Shown in pieces: positions 44,207 to 52,471 of a stretch of 64,000 nt of DNA (the first letter of the stretch is position 1; every line of letters begins with the position of its first letter). Made by a program: the position numbers and the translations under genes. The stretch comes from Streptomyces sp. CG1. Its GTDB lineage: Bacteria > Actinomycetota > Actinomycetes > Streptomycetales > Streptomycetaceae. The DNA is taken from assembly GCF_041080625.1 (NCBI RefSeq), contig NZ_CP163518.1, forward strand, positions 5,270,001 to 5,334,000, written 5' to 3'. The notes below the pieces were generated by a model that made no database searches, had not been told where the DNA came from, and saw only the letters and a program-made list of their open reading frames with translations.

Positions 44207-45685
44207 TCAGGTCTGGGCCATGTCCACGAAACGGGAGTAGTGGCCCTGGAAGGCGACCGTGATCGTGGCGGTGGGACCGTTTCGGTGCTTGGCCACGATC
44301 AGGTCGGCCTCGCCCGCGCGCGGGGACTCCTTCTCGTATGCGTCCTCGCGGTGCAGCAGGATGACCATGTCGGCGTCCTGCTCGATGGAGCCCGACTCGC
44401 GCAGGTCGGAGACCATGGGCTTCTTGTCGGTGCGCTGCTCGGGGCCACGGTTGAGCTGGGAGAGCGCGATGACCGGGATCTCCAGCTCCTTGGCGAGCAG
44501 CTTGAGGTTACGGGACATGTCCGAGACCTCCTGCTGGCGGCTCTCGGCGCGCTTGGAGCCGCCGGACTGCATCAGCTGGAGGTAGTCGATGACGACCAGC
44601 TTCAGGTCGTTGCGCTGCTTCAGGCGCCGGCACTTGGCGCGGATCTCCATCATCGACAGGTTGGGGGAGTCGTCGATGTAGAGCGGTGCGGCCGAGACGT
44701 CCGGCATCCGGCGGGCGAGGCGGGTCCAGTCCTCATCGGTCATCGTGCCGGACCGCATGTGGTGCAGGGCGACCCGGGCCTCGGCGGACAGCAGACGCAT
44801 CGCGATCTCGTTGCGGCCCATTTCCAGCGAGAAGATGACGCTGGGGAGGTTGTTCTTGATCGAGGCGGCCCGCGCGAAGTCCAGTGCGAGCGTCGACTTA
44901 CCCATGGCGGGTCGGGCGGCGATGACGATCATCTGGCCCGGGTGCAGACCGTTCGTCAGCGAGTCGAAGTCGGTGAAGCCGGTCGGCACACCGGTCATCT
45001 CGCCGCTGCGCGAGCCGATCGCCTCGATCTCGTCCAGGGCGCCTTCCATGATGTCGCCGAGCGGCAGGTAGTCCTCGCTGGTGCGCTGCTCGGTGACGGC
45101 GTAGATCTCGGCCTGAGCGCTGTTGACGATCTCGTCGACATCGCCGTCGGCCGCGTATCCCATCTGTGTGATGCGCGTACCGGCTTCGACCAGGCGGCGC
45201 AGCACTGCCCGCTCATGGACGATCTCCGCGTAGTACTCGGCGTTGGCCGCCGTCGGCACGGTCTGGACGAGGCTGTGCAGATAGGCGGCCCCGCCGACCT
45301 TGTTGATCTCGCCGCGCTTGGTGAGTTCGGCGGCGATGGTGATCGGGTCGGCTGGCTCGCCCTTGGCGTAGACATCCAGAATCGCCTGGTAGATCGTCTC
45401 GTGCGCGGGCTTGTAGAAGTCGTGGCCCTTGAGGATCTCGACGACGTCGGCGATGGCGTCCTTGGACAGGAGCATGCCGCCCAGCACCGACTGCTCGGCG
45501 TCCAGATCCTGCGGCGGCACCCGCTCGAAGGAGGAACCCCCTTCGTCCCAGGAGGCGTTCTCCCGGCCCCGGTCGTGCTGTTCGTCACGGCCCCGGCCGC
45601 CGTCACCGCGTCGACGGGAGGCCGGCAGACGATCACTGGGTCCGGCGTCGGCCCACGGATCGTCCAAGGGCTCGGAAATGCTCAC
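44207..45685 (-). CDS. dnaB: Replicative DNA helicase DnaB
   Basis: A 492-residue helicase. A flexible N-terminal 50 residues are followed by the N-domain (PPQDLDAEQSVLGGMLLS), the linker, and the RecA-like domain with Walker A ARPAMGKST (257-265), Walker B LVVIDYLQLM and the arginine-containing SQLNRGPEQR region. No intein is present. GTG 45685 has GGAGGAGG at eight bases and starts VSISEPLDDPW. It opens the replication fork at oriC, placed further right. The upstream intergenic region carries several DnaA-box-like 9-mers. Confidence 0.97.
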   Translation of the reverse strand: MSISEPLDDPWADAGPSDRLPASRRRGDGGRGRDEQHDRGRENASWDEGGSSFERVPPQDLDAEQSVLGGMLLSKDAIADVVEILKGHDFYKPAHETIYQAILDVYAKGEPADPITIAAELTKRGEINKVGGAAYLHSLVQTVPTAANAEYYAEIVHERAVLRRLVEAGTRITQMGYAADGDVDEIVNSAQAEIYAVTEQRTSEDYLPLGDIMEGALDEIEAIGSRSGEMTGVPTGFTDFDSLTNGLHPGQMIVIAARPAMGKSTLALDFARAASIKNNLPSVIFSLEMGRNEIAMRLLSAEARVALHHMRSGTMTDEDWTRLARRMPDVSAAPLYIDDSPNLSMMEIRAKCRRLKQRNDLKLVVIDYLQLMQSGGSKRAESRQQEVSDMSRNLKLLAKELEIPVIALSQLNRGPEQRTDKKPMVSDLRESGSIEQDADMVILLHREDAYEKESPRAGEADLIVAKHRNGPTATITVAFQGHYSRFVDMAQT

Positions 45686-46166
45686 CGAGACACCTCCTCC
45701 CGTCCGCACAGCGGACCTCGCCGTGTCCTCTTTTGTACGGCACGACACTGACAATTGAGAGGCCCAACTCCGGTTCTGGCGCGTCGGATTTATGACGGTT
45801 CCAGGGCCAGGGAGAAGTCGTTTCCCAGGCCGAAGGAAGGAGGGGGCGCCGGACAACGGTAGGCCCCTCGGCACCGTCAGCCAATCTGGTTATCCACAGG
45901 CCATGTGGACGACGGCCCGGATGCTGTGGAGAACTCGCCGAAACCTGTGCACGATCCGGTGGACAGCGCTGTGAACAAGCCCTCCCTCCCACCCGGTAGA
46001 CCCCCTTGACCTGCATCTTTATCGTCCACCGGCTGTGCAGAAGAAAAACTTCCCCAGTCGGACCAAGATCGCTTCGAACGGCGCGCGAAGGGATGCGACC
46101 CAAGAGGAGAAGTAAGGGCCACTATTGAGTTGCATCACTTACCTGTGGACGATTAGATTAGCGCTC
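45686..46166. promoter_or_regulatory. dnaB-MATE intergenic region with DnaA-box-like sites
   Basis: A 481-base divergent region without genes. It holds TTATCCACA at 45890-45898 (perfect DnaA box) and four related 9-mers read on the other strand: TGTGGACGA (45904-45912), TGTGGAGAA (45925-45933), TGTGAACAA (45970-45978) and TGTGGACGA (46144-46152), each with one or two mismatches to the DnaA-box consensus. DnaA control of dnaB or a titration role is possible. Confidence 0.5.
46130..46158 (+). promoter_or_regulatory. Promoter of the MATE exporter gene, leaderless
   Basis: TTGCAT (46130-46135), a 17-base spacer and TTAGAT (46153-46158) fit a vegetative promoter. The ATG at 46167 is eight bases on and has no Shine-Dalgarno. 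A DnaA-box-like TGTGGACGA lies inside the spacer. Confidence 0.6.
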
Positions 46167-47504
46167 ATGACCCGGGCTCCCGCGATACCCATGGCCACCC
46201 GTCGGCGGCACGACAGAGAGATCGTCACGCTGGCCGTGCCGGCCTTCGGTGCTCTCGTCGCCGAGCCTCTCTTCGTCATGGCCGACAGTGCCATCGTCGG
46301 CCACCTCGGGACCGCTCAGCTCGCCGGGCTTGGCGTCGCTTCCGCCCTCCTCACCACCGCGGTGAGCGTCTTCGTCTTCCTCGCCTACGCCACAACCGCC
46401 GCCGTGGCCCGACAGGTCGGCGCGGGCCATCTGCCGGCGGCCATTCGCCAGGGCATGGACGGTGTCTGGCTGGCACTGCTGCTCGGTATCGGCGTGATCG
46501 CCGTCGTCCTTCCACTGGCGCCCGGCATCGTGGACCTCTTCGGTGCCTCCACGACCGCGGCCCCCTACGCCACGACGTATTTGCGCATCTCCGCGCTGGG
46601 CATCCCGGCCATGCTCATCGTCCTCGCCGCCACGGGAGTGCTCCGCGGACTGCAGGACACCAGGACCCCGCTCTACGTCGCCGTCGCGGGCTTTGTCGCC
46701 AACGGTGCGCTCAATGCGGGACTTGTCTACGGTGCCGGGCTCGGCATCGCCGGTTCGGCCTGGGGCACGGTTATCGCCCAGTGCGGCATTGCGGCCGTCT
46801 ATCTGACCGTGGTCGTACGGGGGGCCCGTCGGTACGGGGCTTCCCTCCGTCCGGACACCGCCGGGATCCGGGCCTCGGCTCAGGCAGGCGTTCCGCTTCT
46901 GGTCCGCACGCTGTCGCTGCGGGCGATCCTGATGATCGCCACGGCGGTCGCGGCACGTCTGGGCGACGCCGATATCGCCGCTCACCAGATCATCCTGTCC
47001 TTGTGGAGCCTGCTCGCCTTCGCTCTCGACGCGATAGCGATCGCGGGACAGGCCATCATCGGCCGCTATCTCGGCGCGAACGACCCCCTTGGAGCCCGTG
47101 AGGCCTGCCGTCGCATGGTCCAGTGGGGCATGGCGACCGGTGTGGTCCTCGGTATGCTCGTGGTGGCTGCCCGGCCGCTCTTCCTGCCACTGTTCACCAG
47201 TGACTCCGTGGTCAAGGATGCGGCGCTCCCCGCACTGCTGTTGGTGGCGCTCTCGCAACCCGTCTGCGGGATCGTCTTCGTGCTGGATGGAGTCCTGATG
47301 GGTGCCGGTGACGGGCCGTACCTGGCCGGGGCGATGGTCGTGACGCTGGCGGTGTTCACTCCCGTCGCCCTGCTGGTCCCCACGCTCGGCGGCGGTCTCA
47401 CCGCGCTGTGGGCGGCCATGACGCTGATGATGACGGTCCGCATGCTGACGTTGTGGCTGCGCACCCGGTCGGGCAGATGGATCGTGACGGGCGCGACCCG
47501 CTGA
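46167..47504 (+). CDS. MATE-family multidrug/cation exporter
   Basis: A 445-residue MATE transporter of the DinF/NorM type, 12 membrane segments, with PAFGALVAEPLFVMADSAIVGHLGTAQLAGLGVA at the start, GVLRGLQDTRTPLYVAVAGF, and DIAAHQIILSLWSLLAFALDAIAIAGQAIIGRYLGA. It exchanges drugs for H+ or Na+. ATG 46167 follows its promoter directly. Confidence 0.92.
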   Translation: MTRAPAIPMATRRRHDREIVTLAVPAFGALVAEPLFVMADSAIVGHLGTAQLAGLGVASALLTTAVSVFVFLAYATTAAVARQVGAGHLPAAIRQGMDGVWLALLLGIGVIAVVLPLAPGIVDLFGASTTAAPYATTYLRISALGIPAMLIVLAATGVLRGLQDTRTPLYVAVAGFVANGALNAGLVYGAGLGIAGSAWGTVIAQCGIAAVYLTVVVRGARRYGASLRPDTAGIRASAQAGVPLLVRTLSLRAILMIATAVAARLGDADIAAHQIILSLWSLLAFALDAIAIAGQAIIGRYLGANDPLGAREACRRMVQWGMATGVVLGMLVVAARPLFLPLFTSDSVVKDAALPALLLVALSQPVCGIVFVLDGVLMGAGDGPYLAGAMVVTLAVFTPVALLVPTLGGGLTALWAAMTLMMTVRMLTLWLRTRSGRWIVTGATR

Positions 47505-47530
47505 ACGGATCGACGGGGTCGCACCATCCC

Positions 47531-47546
47531 GGTTTCACGTGAAACA
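47531..47546. promoter_or_regulatory. parS: parS site
   Basis: GGTTTCACGTGAAACA with a perfect 14-bp core, 27 bases after the MATE stop, in the gap between the convergent MATE and rplI genes. Confidence 0.88.
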
Positions 47547-47586
47547 TGCCGAGCCTGCGTGCAGCGAACCGCGATACCGGACGCGA

Positions 47587-47618
47587 AGAGGGGCCGCCCC
47601 ACACGGGTCGGCCCCTCT
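47587..47618. terminator. Hairpin terminator between MATE and rplI
   Basis: AGAGGGGCCG and CGGCCCCTCT (47609-47618) make a perfect 10-bp stem with a 12-base loop. It is placed to end both the MATE transcript and the ribosomal protein operon. Confidence 0.75.
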
Positions 47619-47644
47619 CTCAGCTGCTCAAGCCGAGCACAGCG

Positions 47645-48091
47645 TTACGCCGCGACGACCTCGATGTTGACCTTGGCGGCAACCTCGGGGTGCAGACGCA
47701 CGGACGTCTCGTGGCCGCCCAGGGTCTTGATCGGGGCAGACAGCTCGATGCGACGCTTGTCGACCTCGGGGCCACCGGAAGCCTTGATCGCGGACGCGAT
47801 GTCGGCCGGGGTGACGGAACCGAAGAGACGGCCGGAGTCGCCGGAGCGGACGGCCAGACGGACCTTCACGCCCTCGAGCTGGGCCTTGACCTGGTTGGCC
47901 TGCTCGATGGTCTGGATCTCGTGGATCTTGCGAGCGCGACGGATCTGCTCGACGTCCTTCTCGCCACCCTTGGTCCAGCGGATAGCGAACTTCCGCGGGA
48001 TCAGGTAGTTGCGAGCGTAACCGTCCTTGACGTCGACGACGTCGCCGGCGGCACCGAGGCCGGAGACCTCGTGGGTGAGGATGATCTTCAT
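47645..48091 (-). CDS. rplI: 50S ribosomal protein L9
   Basis: A 148-residue L9 with the conserved N-domain [33 protein letters not shown], the long connecting helix and a C-terminal domain ([16 protein letters not shown]). It binds 23S rRNA. It is the last gene of the rpsF-ssb-rpsR-rplI operon, 18 bases after rpsR. Confidence 0.98.
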   Translation of the reverse strand: MKIILTHEVSGLGAAGDVVDVKDGYARNYLIPRKFAIRWTKGGEKDVEQIRRARKIHEIQTIEQANQVKAQLEGVKVRLAVRSGDSGRLFGSVTPADIASAIKASGGPEVDKRRIELSAPIKTLGGHETSVRLHPEVAAKVNIEVVAA

Positions 48092-48109
48092 GAGTCGGTC
48101 ACCCTTCCC

Positions 48110-48346
48110 TTAGCGCGCGGTGGACGTGTAGGGCAGCAGCGCCATCTCACGGCTGTTCTTGACGGCCGTGGCGACGTCACGCTGGTGCTGCGTGCAGTTG
48201 CCGGTCACGCGGCGGGCACGGATCTTGCCGCGGTCGGAAATGAACTTCCGCAGCATGTTCGTGTCCTTGTAGTCCACGTACGTGACCTTGTCCTTGCAGA
48301 AAGCGCAGACCTTCTTCTTCGGCTTGCGCACAGGCGGCTTCGCCAT
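48110..48346 (-). CDS. rpsR: 30S ribosomal protein S18 (Cys-containing form)
   Basis: A 78-residue S18: [63 protein letters not shown]. The Cys residues (CAFC and a later C near TGNC) mark the zinc-capable (C+) version; streptomycetes often carry a second C- copy induced at low zinc. AGGAGA lies before the ATG. Confidence 0.98.
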   Translation of the reverse strand: MAKPPVRKPKKKVCAFCKDKVTYVDYKDTNMLRKFISDRGKIRARRVTGNCTQHQRDVATAVKNSREMALLPYTSTAR

Positions 48347-48403
48347 GGTGTTTCTCCTGTGTGATCAAGAAGTTGGGGTACGACCCGCCCTTGGTCCGAG
48401 GAC

Positions 48404-48994
48404 CTAGAAGGGGGGCTCGTCCGAGTAGCCGCCACCGCCGCCAGAGGCTCCGCCGGAACCACCGCCCCAGCCGCCACCACCCTGGTTGCCACCGGCGGGA
48501 GCGCCGGTCGCCCAAGGGTCGTCGGCCGGAGCGCCGCCGCCCTGCTGGCCGCCACCGGGGCCTCCGCCCCAGCCGCCGCCACCCTGGCCGCCACCGCCGC
48601 CGTAACCACCCTGGCCACCGCGAGCGCCACCGGCGGTCTTGGTGACCTTGGCCGTGGCGTTGCGGAGGCTGGGGCCGACTTCCTCGACGTCCAGCTCGTA
48701 GACCGTGCGCTTGACGCCCTCACGGTCCTCGTAGGACCGCTGCTTCAACCGGCCCTGCACGATGACGCGCATGCCTCGCTGGAGCGACTCGGCGACGTTC
48801 TCCGCCGCCTGACGCCAGACCGAGCAGGTCAGGAAGAGGCTCTCGCCGTCCTTCCACTCGTTGGTCTGGCGGTCGAAGGTGCGGGGAGTGGACGCGACAC
48901 GGAACTTCGCGACCGCCGCACCGGACGGGGTGAAGCGCAGCTCGGGGTCGTCGACAAGATTGCCGATGACCGTGATGACGGTCTCGCCTGCCAT
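48404..48994 (-). CDS. ssb: Single-stranded DNA-binding protein
   Basis: A 196-residue SSB. The OB fold covers residues 1-110 ([56 protein letters not shown]), followed by a Gly/Gln-rich tail of about 75 residues and the acidic C-terminal tip YSDEPPF used to bind partner proteins. Located between rpsF and rpsR in the ribosomal protein operon, as in most bacteria. Confidence 0.98.
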   Translation of the reverse strand: MAGETVITVIGNLVDDPELRFTPSGAAVAKFRVASTPRTFDRQTNEWKDGESLFLTCSVWRQAAENVAESLQRGMRVIVQGRLKQRSYEDREGVKRTVYELDVEEVGPSLRNATAKVTKTAGGARGGQGGYGGGGGQGGGGWGGGPGGGQQGGGAPADDPWATGAPAGGNQGGGGWGGGSGGASGGGGGYSDEPPF

Positions 48995-49071
48995 GGGGGA
49001 ACCTCTCGGCGGGTTTGCTGCTCTGGCTGCTTGCTGCTACTCGAATCCCGAGATCAGCTGAGCGGAAAAGC

Positions 49072-49362
49072 TCAGTGGGTCTCGGGGCGGAGGACCTTGG
49101 TCCGGAGGACCGACTCGTTCAGGTTCATCTGGCGGTCGAGCTCCTTGACGACCACAGGCTCGGCCTGCAGGTCGATGACCGAGTAGATGCCCTCGGGCTT
49201 CTTCTTGATCTCGTACGCGAGACGACGACGGCCCCAGGTGTCGACCTTCTCCACCTTGCCGTTGCCCTCACGGACGACGGAGAGGAAGTTCTCGATCAGG
49301 GGGGCGACAGCGCGCTCCTCCAGATCGGGGTCGAGGATGACCATCACCTCGTAGTGACGCAT
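49072..49362 (-). CDS. rpsF: 30S ribosomal protein S6
   Basis: A 96-residue S6: [38 protein letters not shown], and [14 protein letters not shown]6 pairs with S18 in the 30S platform. ATG 49362 has AAAGGAGGTG at eight bases, the strongest ribosome site in the operon, so the longer upstream frame is rejected. It is the first gene of the operon. Confidence 0.98.
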   Translation of the reverse strand: MRHYEVMVILDPDLEERAVAPLIENFLSVVREGNGKVEKVDTWGRRRLAYEIKKKPEGIYSVIDLQAEPVVVKELDRQMNLNESVLRTKVLRPETH

Positions 49363-49634
49363 GTGGAACCCACCTCCTTTGGACTCAGCGGCCACGGTCG
49401 TTCCGTGGCAGGAGGGTTGTGATGCGTGCGCAACGGTATCGGCCACCACTGACAATCGGGGGTCCCTGAGGGTTCCCGCAGTGGTACCTGGGAAGGCTTG
49501 GGCAGACACCGGTGCAGACGGTACAGACTACCCGCACACCCGCTTCCGGTTGAAATCCGGCCCTGAAGGCCGCCAATCTGTACACGACGGGTGTGCGCGG
49601 CGCTACGATGCGCCGCCTTCCGCAGGAGGTGCCC

Positions 49635-49952
49635 ATGGCACAGGCATTGCATCCCAACACCGCCGGTTCCCTCTTCGCCACGGACGGCAAGCCCCATCCG
49701 CTTCAGGACAGCCTGATGGCGGCCACGTTCGTCCTCGGCGTGCTGTCCTTCATCACGTCCTTCTTCCATAGCCTCCACCTGCTGACCTCGTGGACAGGCC
49801 TGGTGGGGCTTGCCGTCGGCGTCTACGGACAGTGGATCTCCGTGACCACGCGGCAGCGCTTCGGTCTGATCCTGGGTCTCGGCGCCGCAGGGGTCGGTTT
49901 CCTGATCGGCATGGCACACGGCGGACTGTTCGGCGGACTCATCGGCCGCTGA
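49635..49952 (+). CDS. Small membrane protein, function unknown
   Basis: A 105-residue protein with about 25 hydrophilic N-terminal residues (MAQALHPNTAGSLFATDGKP) and three membrane segments, ending GFLIGMAHGGLFGGLIGR. I do not recognise a family. ATG 49635 has GGAGGTG at four to six bases and a TACGAT -10-like hexamer 30 bases upstream. Divergent from rpsF. Confidence 0.75.
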   Translation: MAQALHPNTAGSLFATDGKPHPLQDSLMAATFVLGVLSFITSFFHSLHLLTSWTGLVGLAVGVYGQWISVTTRQRFGLILGLGAAGVGFLIGMAHGGLFGGLIGR

Positions 49953-50130
49953 GCATCGAACGGCGTCGTCAGACGCCTTTTCGAACCCCACGGACAGTCC
50001 CGGTCGCCCATCCGGCCGGGAGTAAGGCCCGTACGCCCAGTCGGGGCGCTCGCACGGCGCAGTAGGCTTCGGCGCGAGAGCCGGAGCCCCTGTACCCATG
50101 GGGACACACCAGCCCGAGGAGCGCCCCGAC

Positions 50131-51252
50131 ATGAGCCTGACCCTGAGGACCATCAGCCGCGAGCAACATCTGGCCTACATCCAGAGCCTGCCGGCGGCGA
50201 GCCACATGCAGGTCCCGGCCTGGGCAGATGTGAAGGCGGAGTGGCGCTCGGAGAGCCTCGGCTGGTTCGACGAGCGCACGGGCGAGATGGTCGGTGCGGG
50301 CCTGGTCCTCTACCGCCAGCTGCCCAAGATCAAGCGCTACCTCGCCTATCTCCCCGAGGGCCCGGTCATCAACTGGTTCGCACCGAATCTGGACGACTGG
50401 ATCCAGCCGATGCTGGCGCATCTGAAGCAGCAGGGCGCCTTCTCCGTGAAGATGGGCCCGCCGGTGATCATCCGGCGCTGGAACGCGGAGACCATCAAGA
50501 AGGGCATCCAGGACCAGGACGTCAAGCGCCTGCGCGACATGGAGGCCGACTTCATCGAGCCGCGCGCCTTCGAGGTGGCGGACAAGCTGCGCCGTATGGG
50601 CTGGCAGCAGGGCGAGGACGGCGGAGCCGGCTTCGGCGACGTGCAGCCGCGCTATGTCTTCCAGGTGCCGCTGGCGAACCGTTCCCTGGATGAGGTCCAC
50701 AAGAACTTCAACCAGCTGTGGCGCCGCAACATCAAGAAGGCCGAGAAGGCCGGCGTGGAGGTCGTCCAGGGCGGCTATCAGGACCTGGCCGAGTGGCAGA
50801 GGCTGTACGAGATCACGGCGGTACGCGACCACTTCCGGCCCCGCCCGCTGTCGTACTTCCAGCGCATGTGGACGGCCCTCAACACCGAGGACCCGAACCG
50901 GATGCGGCTGTACTTCGCCCGCCACAACGGTGTGAACCTGTCCGCGGCGACGATGCTGATCGTCGGCGGACACGTCTGGTACTCCTACGGCGCCTCCGAC
51001 AACATCGGCCGCGAGGTCCGGCCCTCGAACGCGATGCAGTGGCGGATGCTGTGCGACGCCTACGCGCTCGGCGCCACTGTCTACGACCTGCGCGGCATCT
51101 CCGATTCACTGGACGAGACGGACCACCTCTTCGGCCTGATCCAGTTCAAGGTCGGCACCGGCGGTCAGGCCGCCGAGTACCTCGGTGAGTGGGACTTCCC
51201 GCTGAACAAGCTGCTCCACAAGGCGCTCGACATCTACATGTCGCGCCGCTGA
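50131..51252 (+). CDS. femX: FemX-type lipid II aminoacyltransferase (FemABX family)
   Basis: A 373-residue member of the FemAB family, two GNAT-like folds: PAASHMQVPAWADVKAEWRSESLGWFDE, KRYLAYLPEGPVI in the first and NFNQLWRRNIKKAEKAGVEV, YGASDNIGREVRPSNAMQW, YDLRGISDSLDETDHLFGLIQFK in the second. The enzymes transfer aminoacyl groups from tRNA to the peptidoglycan precursor. In S. coelicolor I recall this gene as femX, which adds the first Gly branch. ATG 50131 has GAGGAG nine bases upstream. An alanine-racemase-like gene follows after 83 bases. Confidence 0.9.
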   Translation: MSLTLRTISREQHLAYIQSLPAASHMQVPAWADVKAEWRSESLGWFDERTGEMVGAGLVLYRQLPKIKRYLAYLPEGPVINWFAPNLDDWIQPMLAHLKQQGAFSVKMGPPVIIRRWNAETIKKGIQDQDVKRLRDMEADFIEPRAFEVADKLRRMGWQQGEDGGAGFGDVQPRYVFQVPLANRSLDEVHKNFNQLWRRNIKKAEKAGVEVVQGGYQDLAEWQRLYEITAVRDHFRPRPLSYFQRMWTALNTEDPNRMRLYFARHNGVNLSAATMLIVGGHVWYSYGASDNIGREVRPSNAMQWRMLCDAYALGATVYDLRGISDSLDETDHLFGLIQFKVGTGGQAAEYLGEWDFPLNKLLHKALDIYMSRR

Positions 51253-51335
51253 ACCACGGGCGTTTGATTCCATAGGGTCCACAGCTTTCCCATCTCAGAT
51301 ACACGGCAGCCACGAGAAAGGTTCCGGGTCCGGCC

Positions 51336-52367
51336 ATGGCGCTCACGCTCTACGTCGACACCGCGCGCTGGCGGGCGCACCACAAGCACGTGCAGGAGCA
51401 GTTTCCGGGGCTCGTCCCGGTCTGCAAGGGCAACGGCTACGGCTTCGGGCACGAACGGCTGTCGGAGGAGGCCACGCGGCTGGGCGCGGACCTGCTCGCG
51501 GTCGGCACGACGTACGAAGCCGCGCGCATCAAGGACTTCTTCGGCGGTGACCTGCTGGTGCTGACGCCGTACCGGCGCGGCGAGGAACCCGTGCCGCTGC
51601 CCGACCGGGTGGTGCGCTCGGTGTCGTCGATCGACGGTGTGTACGGCCTCGTCGGCGCCCGTGTCGTCATCGAGGTGATGTCCTCGATGAAGCGCCACGG
51701 CATCAGCGAGCAGGACCTGCCCCAGCTGCACCAGGCCATAGAGAACGTCCGGCTGGAGGGCTTCGCCATCCATCTGCCGCTGGACCGCACCGACGGCTCG
51801 GACGCCGTCGAGGAGGTCATCGGCTGGATGGACCGGCTGCGCGCGGCCCGGCTGCCGCTGCACACGATGTTCGTCAGCCACCTCAAGGCTGATGAACTCG
51901 CCCGCCTCCAGCAGCAGTTCCCGCAGACCCGGTTCCGCGCCCGCATCGGTACGCGGCTGTGGCTCGGCGACCACGAGGCCACCGAGTACCGCGGTGCCGT
52001 CCTGGACGTCACGCGCGTGTCCAAGGGCGACCGGTTCGGCTACCGGCAGCAGAAGGCGGCCTCCGACGGCTTCCTGGTGGTCGCGGCGGGTGGAACGTCC
52101 CACGGGGTGGGCCTGGAGGCCCCGAAGGCCCTGCACGGCGTCATGCCGCGCGCCAAGGGCGTCGCACGGGCCGGCCTCGCCACGGTCAACCGGAACCTTT
52201 CTCCGTTCGTCTGGGGCGGTAAGCAGCGCTGGTTCGCCGAGCCGCCACACATGCAGGTGTCGATCCTGTTCGTCCCCTCGGACGCCCCGGAGCCGAAGGT
52301 CGGCGACGAGCTGGTGGCTCATCTACGGCACACCACCACGCAGTTCGACCGGATAGTGGACCGCTGA
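51336..52367 (+). CDS. Alanine-racemase-like PLP protein
   Basis: A 343-residue fold-type III PLP protein. The PLP Lys is in VCKGNGYGFGHE near the N-terminus and the C-terminal part has RIGTRLWLGDHEAT, YRQQKAASDGFLVVAAGG. It looks like a diverged alanine racemase (N-terminal TIM barrel plus C-terminal domain), but the conserved catalytic Tyr stretch of Alr is not obvious. The housekeeping alr is presumably elsewhere. It sits between femX and a convergent GT87-like gene, so an envelope role is likely but unproved. ATG with AAAGG upstream. Confidence 0.82.
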   Translation: MALTLYVDTARWRAHHKHVQEQFPGLVPVCKGNGYGFGHERLSEEATRLGADLLAVGTTYEAARIKDFFGGDLLVLTPYRRGEEPVPLPDRVVRSVSSIDGVYGLVGARVVIEVMSSMKRHGISEQDLPQLHQAIENVRLEGFAIHLPLDRTDGSDAVEEVIGWMDRLRAARLPLHTMFVSHLKADELARLQQQFPQTRFRARIGTRLWLGDHEATEYRGAVLDVTRVSKGDRFGYRQQKAASDGFLVVAAGGTSHGVGLEAPKALHGVMPRAKGVARAGLATVNRNLSPFVWGGKQRWFAEPPHMQVSILFVPSDAPEPKVGDELVAHLRHTTTQFDRIVDR

Positions 52368-52408
52368 CCGACCGGCTCGGGGACCGCTGAGCCCGGCCCA
52401 GGACAGCG

Positions 52409-52445
52409 AGAAGGCCGTACACGCATCACTCGTGTACGGCCTTCT
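52409..52445. terminator. Hairpin terminator, 15-bp perfect stem
   Basis: AGAAGGCCGTACACG and its complement (52431-52445) form a perfect stem with a 7-base loop and a TTCTTC run on the + side. It separates the convergent racemase-like and GT87-like genes and probably serves both. Confidence 0.88.
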
Positions 52446-52471
52446 TCATGACCTTCCGACGCTGCGTTCGC

